Source: an uncultured Hyphomicrobiales bacterium
GTDB lineage: Bacteria; Pseudomonadota; Alphaproteobacteria; Rhizobiales; Aestuariivirgaceae
Assembly: GCA_903930095.1 (NCBI GenBank)
Contig: CAIYXE010000091.1
Location: 1-7,816, forward strand
Length of the DNA stretch: 7,816 nt
Direction of reading: 5' to 3'
Below are positions 1 through 6,410 of this stretch, piece by piece. The translations under genes were made by a program, and so were the position numbers. The first letter of the stretch is position 1; every line of letters begins with the position of its first letter. The notes beneath the pieces are model-generated. The model was not told the origin of the DNA. It saw only the letters and a program-made list of their open reading frames with translations, and did not search any database.

Positions 1-28
1 CGTGACGGCCATTGCGTCTCAGGCTCCC
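1..28. repeat. 28-nt direct repeat, copy 1
   Basis: These 28 bases recur exactly at 130-157. The match ends where copy 1 continues ATCC and copy 2 continues CCCC. The left edge of the window truncates copy 1, so the true unit may be longer. The two copies flank the inverted-repeat cluster at 37-97, which gives the whole block the look of a mosaic intergenic element rather than coding DNA. Confidence 0.85.
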
Positions 29-36
29 ATCCTTCG

Positions 37-78
37 GACGGGAGAAGGGACTCGTGGTGAGGATTCCCTTCTCCCGTC
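37..78. repeat. 14-bp perfect inverted repeat (hairpin A)
   Basis: The arm GACGGGAGAAGGGA (37-50) is perfectly complementary to TCCCTTCTCCCGTC (65-78), with a 14-nt loop (51-64). The GGGAGAAGG core followed by GGCCGG and GGATGAGGG resembles the palindromic REP/RIME-type intergenic repeats that are common in Rhizobiales genomes. That family assignment is from memory of such repeats, not a search. No T-run follows, so it is not an obvious intrinsic terminator. Confidence 0.7.
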
Positions 79-97
79 GCACCGCGATGGGAGAAGG
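67..97. repeat. Alternative hairpin B sharing an arm with hairpin A
   Basis: CCTTCTCCC (67-75) pairs with GGGAGAAGG (89-97). The stem continues through a G-T pair (76/88) and TCGC/GCGA (77-80/84-87) to a three-base loop ACC (81-83). This gives 14 consecutive pairs, one of them a wobble. The arm at about 65-78 is the same one used by hairpin A, so the two structures exclude each other in a transcript. A short GGCC-rich segment (99-112) follows. Confidence 0.65.
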
Positions 98-129
98 TGG
101 CCGGCAGGCCGGATGAGGGCCTCTGTCCG

Positions 130-157
130 CGTGACGGCCATTGCGTCTCAGGCTCCC
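130..157. repeat. 28-nt direct repeat, copy 2
   Basis: Exact copy of bases 1-28. It ends 19 nt before the tsaD start codon, so the repeat block occupies the place where the tsaD promoter and ribosome binding site would be expected. The C-rich stretch between the repeat and the ATG contains no Shine-Dalgarno-like sequence. Confidence 0.85.
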
Positions 158-176
158 CCCGCGTTATGCCCCGCCC

Positions 177-1259
177 ATGACCCGCATCCTCGGCATCGAG
201 ACCTCCTGTGACGAGACCGCCGCCGCCGTCATCCAGCGTGATGACTCCGGCCGGGGCCACATCCTGTCCAACATCGTGCTCTCCCAGCTTGAGGATCATG
301 CGCCCTATGGCGGCGTCGTGCCGGAGATCGCGGCCAGGGCGCATGTGAACCATCTGGACCGGCTGGTGGCGCAGGCGATGGCGGAGGCCGGGCTCTCCTT
401 TGCGGAGCTGGACGGTGTCGCCGCAACGGCGGGCCCGGGCCTGCTGGGCGGGGTCATCGTCGGGCTCACCATGGCCAAGGCCATTGCGATGGCCCATGGC
501 TTGCCACTGATGGCCGTCAACCACCTCGAGGGCCACGCCTTGACCGCACGGCTGCTGGAGGATGTCGACTTCCCCTATCTGCTACTGCTCATCTCCGGCG
601 GCCACACCCAGTTCCAGATCGTCGAGGGGGTGGGCCGCTACCACCGCCTCGGCACCACCATCGACGATGCGCTGGGCGAGGCCTTCGACAAGGTGGCGAA
701 GCTTTTGGGGCTGGGCTACCCCGGCGGCCCCCAGGTTGAGGTGCAGGCCCGCCGCGGCGACCCGCGCCGTTTCGATTTTCCGCGCCCGCTCAAGGGCCGG
801 AAGGACTGCAATTTCTCTTTCTCCGGCCTCAAGACGGCGGTGCGCGAGGTGGTGAACGGCCTCGGCGCCCTCTCGGACCAGGACGTGGCCGATGTCGCGG
901 CCTCCTTCGAGGCTGCGGTGGCGGAGACCATGGCGGACCGGCTGACCATGGCCGTCCATCTCTTCCGCGCCGCCCACCCGGGGGTGGAGCGTCCGGCGCT
1001 GATCGTGGCGGGGGGCGTTGCCGCAAACCAGAAACTGAAAGCCGTGTTCGCGCAGGCGGCCGGGCGCTTCGGCCTTGCCCTCATCGTGCCGCCGCCCAAG
1101 CTCTGCACCGACAATGCGGCAATGATCGCCTGGGCCGGGGCGGAGCGGCTGGCGCTGGGCCTCACCGATGACGTGAGCGTTGCCGCCCGCGCCCGCTGGC
1201 CGCTGGACCAGTCGCAGGCGCCCGTCTATGGCTCCGGCAAGCTCGGCGCCAAGGCCTGA
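177..1259 (+). CDS. tsaD: tRNA N6-adenosine threonylcarbamoyltransferase TsaD
   Basis: TsaD (Gcp/Kae1/YgjD family) transfers the threonylcarbamoyl group from TC-AMP to A37 of tRNAs that read ANN codons, working with TsaB and TsaE in the cytoplasm. The 360-residue product opens with the family signature [14 protein letters not shown]. It carries the metal-binding histidines in NHLEGH (H116, H120), the ISGGHTQ motif (139-145), the GGVAAN nucleotide-binding motif (279-284) and the metal ligand D312 in CTDNAAM. E. coli TsaD is slightly shorter (337 aa). The ATG at 177 is chosen because the protein family begins there. A TTG-initiated extension from 141 would run into the repeat and lacks conservation. 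No clear ribosome binding site precedes 177. A YciI gene follows after 27 nt, probably in the same transcript. The identification is very secure; the start is slightly less so. Confidence 0.97.
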   Translation: MTRILGIETSCDETAAAVIQRDDSGRGHILSNIVLSQLEDHAPYGGVVPEIAARAHVNHLDRLVAQAMAEAGLSFAELDGVAATAGPGLLGGVIVGLTMAKAIAMAHGLPLMAVNHLEGHALTARLLEDVDFPYLLLLISGGHTQFQIVEGVGRYHRLGTTIDDALGEAFDKVAKLLGLGYPGGPQVEVQARRGDPRRFDFPRPLKGRKDCNFSFSGLKTAVREVVNGLGALSDQDVADVAASFEAAVAETMADRLTMAVHLFRAAHPGVERPALIVAGGVAANQKLKAVFAQAAGRFGLALIVPPPKLCTDNAAMIAWAGAERLALGLTDDVSVAARARWPLDQSQAPVYGSGKLGAKA

Positions 1260-1286
1260 GACTTCTTCACCAAGGGACGGAACACC

Positions 1287-1577
1287 ATGCTCTTCGCACT
1301 CCTCTGCACCGACAAGCCGAACAGCCTCGACCTCCGCATGTCGGTCAGGCCCGACCATCTGAAATATCTCGAAAGCCTCGGAACCGCGCTCAAGGCCGCG
1401 GGCCCCTTCACCAGTGACGAGGGCCAGCCCACGGGCAGCCTCGTCATCATCGAGGCGGCGGACCGCGCGGCAGCGCAAGCGATGGCCGCGAACGACCCCT
1501 ATGCCAAGGCCGGCCTCTTCGCCGCCGTCGAGATCAAGCCGTGGAAGTGGCTGATCAAGAACCCGGAGGCCGCCTGA
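1287..1577 (+). CDS. YciI family protein
   Basis: A 96-residue protein with the compact ferredoxin-like alpha/beta character of the YciI superfamily. Visible family features are the start MLFALLCTDKP, a histidine (H24) in the first helix within RPDHLKYLESLG, the AAGPF turn, a SLVIIEAAD strand and the C-terminal segment NDPYAKAGLF followed by KPWKW. YciI proteins are widespread and mostly of unknown function. An enzymatic role via a His-Asp pair has been suggested for the family, but I cannot assign a substrate. An AAGGGA ribosome binding site (1272-1277) lies 9 nt before the ATG. The stop codon shares its last base with the ATG of the EVE gene (TGATG), which suggests translational coupling, and both probably belong to the tsaD transcript. 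Confidence 0.9.
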   Translation: MLFALLCTDKPNSLDLRMSVRPDHLKYLESLGTALKAAGPFTSDEGQPTGSLVIIEAADRAAAQAMAANDPYAKAGLFAAVEIKPWKWLIKNPEAA

Positions 1578-1999
1578 TGCCGAATTACTGGCTGTTCAAG
1601 TCCGAGCCTGAGGTCTGGTCCTGGGAGCAGCAGAAGGCCAAGGGCAAGGCTGGCGAGGAGTGGACCGGCGTCCGGAACTACCAGGCCCGCAACAACATGC
1701 GCGCCATGAAGCTGGGTGACCGCGGCTTCTTCTATCACTCCAACGAGGGCCGTGAGGTGGTCGGCATCGTCGAGGTGTGCAATCTGGCGCACCGGGATTC
1801 GACTTCCGAGGCCGACACCTGGGAATGCGTGGACATCCGCGCCGTGGCGGACGTGCCGCGGCCCGTGACGCTGGATGAGATCAAGGCAGACCCCAAGCTC
1901 AAGGACATGGTGCTGGTCAACAATTCGCGCCTGTCGGTGCAGCCCGTCAGCGAGGCGGAGTTCAAGCACATCTGCAAGCTTGGGCTGGTCAAGCCTTGA
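1577..1999 (+). CDS. EVE domain-containing protein (THYN1-like)
   Basis: This 140-residue protein is a single EVE domain, a PUA/ASCH-like fold related to human thymocyte nuclear protein 1. It begins MPNYWLFKSEPEVWSW and contains the family hallmarks WTGVRNYQARNNMR (29-42), LGDRGFFYHSN (47-56), VVGIVEV (61-67) and the basic C-terminal part with DMVLVNNSRLSVQPV. EVE domains are thought to bind modified bases in nucleic acids; no enzymatic role is established for single-domain bacterial members. The ATG at 1577 is preceded by GGAGG (1565-1569, 7 nt spacing) inside the yciI coding end. This supports it over a longer in-frame start at 1541, which lacks family similarity. The gene overlaps the preceding stop by 1 nt and the next start by 4 nt. 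Confidence 0.93.
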   Translation: MPNYWLFKSEPEVWSWEQQKAKGKAGEEWTGVRNYQARNNMRAMKLGDRGFFYHSNEGREVVGIVEVCNLAHRDSTSEADTWECVDIRAVADVPRPVTLDEIKADPKLKDMVLVNNSRLSVQPVSEAEFKHICKLGLVKP

Positions 2000-2652
2000 T
2001 CCCGGACAGGGCCCGGTTCATCCGCGCCAATACCTCGGTGATGACCCCGCCGCTCGTGCCGGAAGTCATGCTTCACCTCGCCCATGAGGCGGTTCCGCTC
2101 TGGCAGAAGACCGAGGAGGAGCTGGGCCAGATGGGCCTTCCGCCGCCCTTCTGGGCCTTTGCCTGGGCGGGCGGCCAGGCGCTGGCGCGCCACGTGCTGG
2201 ACAATCCGCCGCTCGTCCGGGGCAGGCGGGTGATCGACCTTGCCTCGGGCTCGGGCCTCGTCGGCATCGCCGCCATGAAGGCCGGAGCGGCCAGCCTGCT
2301 TGCGGCCGACATCGACCAATTCTCGCTTGAGGCGATCCGCCTCAATGGCGCGCTGAACGGCGTGATGCTGGAGGTGACGGGCGACGACCTCCTCTGCGCG
2401 CCTGCTCCTGACTGCGGCGTGATCCTGGTGGGAGACCTGTTCTACGAGAAGGACCTTGCAGCCCGCGTCCTCTCCTGGCTCGCTCAGGCGGAGGAGCAGG
2501 GCATCGTGGCCCTGATCGGCGATCCCGGCCGCAGCTATCTCCCGCGCAACAAGCTCGAAAAGCTGGGCGAATACCGTGTCGAGGTCACGCGCGACCTCGA
2601 GGATGCCGAGATCAAGCTGACGTCTGTCTGGCGGCTGAGCCGGTATTGTTGA
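1996..2652 (+). CDS. METTL20/ETFBKMT-like protein lysine methyltransferase
   Basis: A class I SAM-dependent methyltransferase of 218 residues, resembling ETF beta-subunit lysine methyltransferase (human ETFBKMT/METTL20), which has characterised alphaproteobacterial homologues. Evidence is the SAM-binding motif VIDLASGSGLVGI (79-91), the acidic motif AADID (103-107), GDLFYEKDLA (146-155), LIGDPGR (173-179) and the terminal TSVWRL (209-214). The last three closely match my memory of the human enzyme. The likely substrate is lysine on ETF beta, which would tune electron transfer from acyl-CoA dehydrogenases; such genes are often misannotated as L11 methyltransferases. The start is TTG at 1996, overlapping the EVE stop in TTGA. 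It is preferred over ATG 2041 because the segment FIRANT before that ATG appears conserved in bacterial homologues. The 3' end overlaps the opposing permease gene by 41 bp. Confidence 0.88.
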   Translation: MIPDRARFIRANTSVMTPPLVPEVMLHLAHEAVPLWQKTEEELGQMGLPPPFWAFAWAGGQALARHVLDNPPLVRGRRVIDLASGSGLVGIAAMKAGAASLLAADIDQFSLEAIRLNGALNGVMLEVTGDDLLCAPAPDCGVILVGDLFYEKDLAARVLSWLAQAEEQGIVALIGDPGRSYLPRNKLEKLGEYRVEVTRDLEDAEIKLTSVWRLSRYC

Positions 2653-3502
2653 GGTAGAGTGCCCCCATCAGCACGGCAAGCGAGACGAACAGCCAGATGT
2701 CTGCCCCGCCATAGAAGGCCAGCGCGATGACGACGGCGGCGGGGGTTGAGAGATAGACCGCCTGCACGGTGAAGACGGCACCCTTTTCCTGAATGAGGGT
2801 GAAGAAGGCGATGCGCTCCAGAGTCCACATTCCGCAGGCGGCGAGCACCGTCCAGTAGGCGGCCATGGGCAGCTGCTCTCCCGACCAGGGCGGCGCGAGG
2901 AGGATGAAGAAGGGGAGCGCCAGCAGGCCGGACCAGAAGGATTCGGCCACCCCCGCCGCCATGGCATGGACCCTCGGCGGCCACCAGACGGCGGCGAACC
3001 AGTTGTAGGCGGAATAGAGCACGGGAAGCGAAAAGGCGGCGATCAGCCACCAGGAGACATCGCCCTGCAGCATGCCTTTCCGGGTGATGACGAGGATGGC
3101 AGTCGAAACGAAGCCCAGCATGATGGCAGCAAGCCGCCGCCCGGCGGCGTTCTCCCGCCCGGTTACCAGCGCCACCAGGTAATTGACGATCGGTGCCGTG
3201 GAGATGATGAGCGCCAGCTCGGTCGGCGGCACGTGCCGGGCGAAATAGAGGCCCAGCGCGAAGGGCACGTTCATCAGCACGGCGCAGCCCAGCCCGAAGA
3301 CATGCAGCTTCCGGCTGCCCCACCAGTCGATGCCGCGCAGGTGGCAGATCAGCGCCAAAGCCAGCCCCACCCCGAAGCCGGTGAACAGGATGACATGGGA
3401 AACCGGCATGCCGATCACGCCCCAGTGCCGGTACAGGCTGGGCGAAACGCCCCAGAACAGGCCAAGGATCAGGAACAGGCTGAGGTGCCGTGGAGAGGTC
3501 AT
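2612..3502 (-). CDS. EamA/DMT superfamily permease
   Basis: A 296-residue, very hydrophobic protein of the drug/metabolite transporter type, with two repeated five-helix EamA halves. About ten membrane segments can be picked out, for example residues 7-24, 34-53, 66-87, 94-114, 122-140, 149-174, 184-204, 212-233, 241-263 and 267-285. Family-like features are FWGVSPSLYR in helix 1, the ELALIISTAPIVNYLVAL segment in helix 4 and a second-half copy in AVYLSTPAAVVIAL. It would act as an inner-membrane exporter or exchanger of a small metabolite; the sequence does not reveal the substrate. The start at 3502 is the first ATG giving a natural helix-1 N-terminus, but no strong ribosome binding site precedes it. 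The gene is divergent from acs across 90 bp, and its last 41 bp are antisense to the methyltransferase end. Confidence 0.88.
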   Translation of the reverse strand: MTSPRHLSLFLILGLFWGVSPSLYRHWGVIGMPVSHVILFTGFGVGLALALICHLRGIDWWGSRKLHVFGLGCAVLMNVPFALGLYFARHVPPTELALIISTAPIVNYLVALVTGRENAAGRRLAAIMLGFVSTAILVITRKGMLQGDVSWWLIAAFSLPVLYSAYNWFAAVWWPPRVHAMAAGVAESFWSGLLALPFFILLAPPWSGEQLPMAAYWTVLAACGMWTLERIAFFTLIQEKGAVFTVQAVYLSTPAAVVIALAFYGGADIWLFVSLAVLMGALYLNNTGSAARQTSA

Positions 3503-3511
3503 TGCTGCTCT

Positions 3512-3540
3512 TAGACAGGAGTCTCATTGCACGCTATAGA
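3512..3540 (+). promoter_or_regulatory. Candidate sigma-70 promoter of acs
   Basis: TAGACA (3512-3517, 5 of 6 matches to TTGACA) and TATAGA (3535-3540, 4 of 6 to TATAAT) are separated by exactly 17 nt. Transcription would begin near 3547, about 46 nt before the acs ATG. This excludes the in-frame upstream start at 3527 for transcripts from this promoter. The site sits in the divergent space between the permease gene and acs. It is a match by eye only. Confidence 0.5.
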
Positions 3541-3577
3541 ACGGATCGCCAGAAGACACACCAGTTCCGGCATGTAT

Positions 3578-3585
3578 GGGAGGAA
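3578..3585 (+). promoter_or_regulatory. acs ribosome binding site (decides start)
   Basis: GGGAGGAA lies 7 nt before the ATG at 3593, a strong Shine-Dalgarno sequence. It selects 3593 over the in-frame ATG at 3572 and the more upstream start at 3527, which have no such site and would add residues without family similarity. Confidence 0.8.
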
Positions 3586-3592
3586 TGCGCCT

Positions 3593-5536
3593 ATGTCCGA
3601 GAAAGTCTATCCAGTCCCCGCCTCTTGGAAGAAGAGGGCCTTCATCGATGATGCCGCCTACAAGAAGATGTATGCGGACTCGATCAAGGACCCCGCCAAG
3701 TTCTGGGCCAAGCACGCCAAGCGGATCGACTGGTTCAAGGCGCCGAAGAAGATCAAGAACACGACCTATGCCTACCCCAAGGTCTCGATCAAGTGGTACG
3801 AGGACGGCATCCTCAATGTCTCCTACAACTGCATCGACCGCCACCTGAAGAAGCGCGGCGGCCAGGTGGCCATCATCTGGGAGGGCGATGACCCGTACTA
3901 CGACAAGAAGATCACCTACAATGAGCTTTATGAGAACGTCTGCCGCTTCGCCAATGTGCTGAAGAAGAACGGCGTCAAGAAGGGCGACTGCGTCACCATC
4001 TACCTGCCGATGATCCCCGAGGCCGCCTATGCCATGCTGGCCTGCACGCGGATCGGCGCGGTCCATTCCATCGTCTTTGGCGGTTTCAGCCCGGACTCGC
4101 TCGCCAGCCGCATCAACGATGCCAATTCCAAGCTTATCATCACGTCTGACGAAGGCCTGCGCGGTGGCCGCAAGGTGCCGCTCAAGGTCAACACCGACGA
4201 GGCGCTGAAGCGCTGCGCGGGCAACGAGAAGGTGCTCGTCGTGCGCCGCACCGGCGGCCAGGTGGCGATGACGCCGGGCCGTGACATGTGGTACCATGAA
4301 GAAGCGGCCCAGGTGCCAGCCGAGTGCAAGCCTGAGAAGATGAAGGCGGAAGACCCGCTGTTCATCCTCTACACCTCCGGCTCCACCGGCAAGCCCAAGG
4401 GCGTGCTGCACACCACGGGCGGCTATCTCGTCTACACCGCGATGACCCACCAGTATGTCTTCGACTATCACGACGGCGACATCTACTGGTGCACGGCGGA
4501 TGTGGGCTGGGTGACGGGACACAGCTACATCATCTATGGCCCCCTCGCCAACGGCGCCACCACGCTGATGTTCGAGGGTGTTCCCAACTACCCGAACAAC
4601 TCCCGCTTCTGGGAGGTGATCGACAAGCACAAGGTCAACATCTTCTATACCGCCCCCACCGCCATCCGGGCGCTGATGGGTGCGGGCGATGCGGCCGTGA
4701 CGCGCACTTCGCGCAAGTCGCTGCGGCTGCTGGGTTCGGTGGGCGAGCCCATCAACCCGGAAGCCTGGGAATGGTATCACCGCGTGGTGGGCGACCAGCG
4801 CTGCCCCATCGTCGACACCTGGTGGCAGACGGAAACCGGCGGCATCCTGATCACGCCGCTGCCCGGCGCCACCAAGCTCAAGCCCGGCTCGGCGACGAGG
4901 CCCTTCTTCGGCATCAAGCCCGCGCTGGTGGACGACAAGGGCGAGTTCCTCGAAGGTGCGGCCTCCGGCAATCTTGTGATCCTCGATTCATGGCCGGGCC
5001 AGATGCGCACGGTCTTCGGTGATCATGACCGTTTCGTGCAGACCTATTTCTCGACCTACAAGGGCATGTACTTCACCGGCGACGGCTGCCGGCGCGATGC
5101 CGATGGCTATTACTGGATCACCGGCCGTGTGGACGACGTGATCAACGTCTCCGGCCACCGCTTGGGCACGGCGGAGGTCGAATCGGCCCTCGTCTCCCAC
5201 CCGAAGGTCTCCGAGGCCGCGGTGGTCGGCTATCCGCACGACATCAAGGGCCAGGGCATCTATTGCTATGTGACCCTGATGGCGGGCGAGACGGGTGGCG
5301 ACGAGCTCCGCAAGGATCTTGTGGGCCATGTCCGCAAGGAGATCGGCCCGCTGGCGACACCCGACAAGATCCAGTTCGCGCCGGGCCTTCCCAAGACCCG
5401 CTCCGGCAAGATCATGCGCCGCATCCTGCGCAAGATCGCGGAGGATGACTTCGGCGCGCTCGGCGACACCTCGACGCTGTCGGATCCGACCGTCGTCGAC
5501 GACCTGATCGCGCAACGCCAGAACAAGAAGGGCTGA
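3593..5536 (+). CDS. acs: Acetyl-coenzyme A synthetase
   Basis: Acs converts acetate, ATP and CoA to acetyl-CoA through an acetyl-AMP intermediate, in the cytoplasm. The 647-residue product matches the usual length (about 650). Visible are the ATP-binding loop [11 protein letters not shown] (260-270), WWQTETGG (410-417, with W411 in the acetate pocket), the hinge and adenylate-contact region [14 protein letters not shown] (D497), [13 protein letters not shown] (511-523, with R512 and R523) and the C-terminal SGKIMRR with catalytic lysine K606. These residues sit at a constant offset of 3 from Salmonella Acs W414, D500, R515, R526 and K609. K606 is the site reversibly acetylated in that family, so post-translational control is expected. 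It is probably monocistronic: promoter at 3512-3540 and a hairpin after the stop. The start is set by a strong ribosome binding site. Confidence 0.98.
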   Translation: MSEKVYPVPASWKKRAFIDDAAYKKMYADSIKDPAKFWAKHAKRIDWFKAPKKIKNTTYAYPKVSIKWYEDGILNVSYNCIDRHLKKRGGQVAIIWEGDDPYYDKKITYNELYENVCRFANVLKKNGVKKGDCVTIYLPMIPEAAYAMLACTRIGAVHSIVFGGFSPDSLASRINDANSKLIITSDEGLRGGRKVPLKVNTDEALKRCAGNEKVLVVRRTGGQVAMTPGRDMWYHEEAAQVPAECKPEKMKAEDPLFILYTSGSTGKPKGVLHTTGGYLVYTAMTHQYVFDYHDGDIYWCTADVGWVTGHSYIIYGPLANGATTLMFEGVPNYPNNSRFWEVIDKHKVNIFYTAPTAIRALMGAGDAAVTRTSRKSLRLLGSVGEPINPEAWEWYHRVVGDQRCPIVDTWWQTETGGILITPLPGATKLKPGSATRPFFGIKPALVDDKGEFLEGAASGNLVILDSWPGQMRTVFGDHDRFVQTYFSTYKGMYFTGDGCRRDADGYYWITGRVDDVINVSGHRLGTAEVESALVSHPKVSEAAVVGYPHDIKGQGIYCYVTLMAGETGGDELRKDLVGHVRKEIGPLATPDKIQFAPGLPKTRSGKIMRRILRKIAEDDFGALGDTSTLSDPTVVDDLIAQRQNKKG

Positions 5537-5556
5537 GACACTCCGGAATGCCGCAG

Positions 5557-5589
5557 CAAGGAGGGGGAGTGGACCGCCCCCTCCGGTTG
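5557..5589 (+). terminator. Possible terminator hairpin after acs
   Basis: GGAGGGGG (5560-5567) pairs perfectly with CCCCCTCC (5577-5584) around a 9-nt loop. The stem can be extended by CAA/TTG (5557-5559/5587-5589) across a two-base GG bulge. It begins 20 nt after the acs stop, as expected for a terminator. The following sequence (TTGCATTATT) is only moderately T-rich, so intrinsic termination may be weak or Rho-assisted. Confidence 0.5.
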
Positions 5590-5684
5590 CATTATTGCGC
5601 TCAGTTCGTGTGCCGGTGGCTTTGCGGGCGGATACTGCGCTGCATCAGGGTGATCTTCGTGTCAACCAATCACGGCGGCGTGTG

Positions 5685-5713
5685 TTGCGAAGTGAAAGTC
5701 TTCTGAATACAAA
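5685..5713 (+). promoter_or_regulatory. Candidate promoter of the L,D-transpeptidase gene
   Basis: TTGCGA (5685-5690) and TACAAA (5708-5713) are separated by 17 nt, each matching 4 of 6 consensus positions, with a predicted start near 5720. A separate TAAAAT at 5724-5729 is a better -10 by itself but has no convincing -35 partner at the right distance. The rest of the 5590-5684 stretch shows no gene or recognisable RNA. Confidence 0.35.
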
Positions 5714-5748
5714 CGCTCGTTCGTAAAATACCACTGGGGAAGACAACC

Positions 5749-6408
5749 GTGAAGCGACGTGCCTTCTTGTCACTGCTGGGCCTTGCGGCCATCAGCCTTC
5801 CCATCTCCGCCCGCCCGGCTGAGGCCTTTCTGTTCGAGTCGGAAGAAGAGCGCGAGGAGCGCCGCAAGCGCCGGGCCCGGAACGCCCGGAAGAGGGAGCG
5901 CGAGGAAAAGAAGAAGGCCCGCAGGGCGCCCGCGAAGGCAATTAATTACAAGGGGCGGGAGATCGTCGATTTCCAGTCCACCGAGAAGCCGGGCACCATC
6001 ATCGTCAAGACGCGCGAGCGCGCCCTCTATCAGGTGCTGCCGGACGGCCAGGCCAAGCGTTACCTTGTGGCGGTCGGCAAGGACGGCTTCGCGTGGTCCG
6101 GCGTGGCCCGCGTCGGCATGAAGCGCAAGAACCCGACCTGGACGCCGCCCGCCGAAATGATCAAGCGCACACCGAAATACGCCAAGTGGAGAAACGGCAT
6201 GCCGGGCGGCATTCCGGAGAACCCGCTGGGTGCGCGCGCCCTCTACCTGTTCGACGGCGGTGGTGACACCATGTACCGCATCCACGGCACCAATGCGCCC
6301 TCCTCGATCGGCACGGCGGCCTCCTCCGGCTGCATCCGCATGCTGAACAGGGAGGTGGTTGAGCTGTTCAACAACACCCCCGTGGGCACAAAGGTCATCG
6401 TCAAGTAG
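5749..6408 (+). CDS. Secreted L,D-transpeptidase (YkuD/ErfK family)
   Basis: This 219-residue protein is an L,D-transpeptidase of the YkuD (ErfK/YbiS/YcfS/YnhG) family. Such enzymes make 3-3 crosslinks in peptidoglycan or attach proteins to it in the periplasm. It has a signal peptide (KRR, hydrophobic 6-19, likely cleavage after ARPAEA at about 26) and then an extremely charged Arg/Glu/Lys segment (29-60). The YkuD domain occupies about 80-218, with the catalytic motif RIHGTN (H179) and SSGCIRM (nucleophile C195, R197). The start is GTG at 5749, supported by GGGGAAG (5736-5742) 6 nt upstream and by the signal peptide beginning there. The downstream gene trxC converges with only 2 nt between stop codons. 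The precise role (3-3 crosslinking or protein tethering) cannot be told. Confidence 0.93.
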   Translation: MKRRAFLSLLGLAAISLPISARPAEAFLFESEEEREERRKRRARNARKREREEKKKARRAPAKAINYKGREIVDFQSTEKPGTIIVKTRERALYQVLPDGQAKRYLVAVGKDGFAWSGVARVGMKRKNPTWTPPAEMIKRTPKYAKWRNGMPGGIPENPLGARALYLFDGGGDTMYRIHGTNAPSSIGTAASSGCIRMLNREVVELFNNTPVGTKVIVK

Positions 6409-6410
6409 GT

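Noticed and set aside
37..97. Hairpins before tsaD as an intrinsic terminator of an upstream gene
   Set aside because: Stable stems are present but no T-run follows on either strand, and the sequence looks like a dispersed intergenic repeat.
1..157. CRISPR array
   Set aside because: There are only two copies of a 28-nt repeat, separated by 101 nt of structured repeat-like DNA rather than a unique spacer of usual size, and no cas gene is present.
582..1478. 298-codon minus-strand frame opposite tsaD and yciI
   Set aside because: It is antisense to two conserved genes; open only because GC-rich DNA rarely has stops in this frame.
2535..3527. 330-codon minus-strand frame over the permease gene
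   Set aside because: It runs in another frame of the same strand as the permease. The permease frame shows ten hydrophobic helices, whereas this one is Arg/Gly/His-rich with no membrane pattern.
3524..4780. 418-codon open frame on the minus strand inside acs
   Set aside because: It lies wholly antisense to a well-conserved enzyme, has low-complexity His/Arg/Gly/Val composition typical of the reverse of GC-rich coding DNA, and matches no family I know.
5690..5725. General-stress (EcfG-type) or extracytoplasmic sigma promoter before the transpeptidase
   Set aside because: A CGTT is present at 5718-5721 but no GGAAC lies at the required distance upstream.
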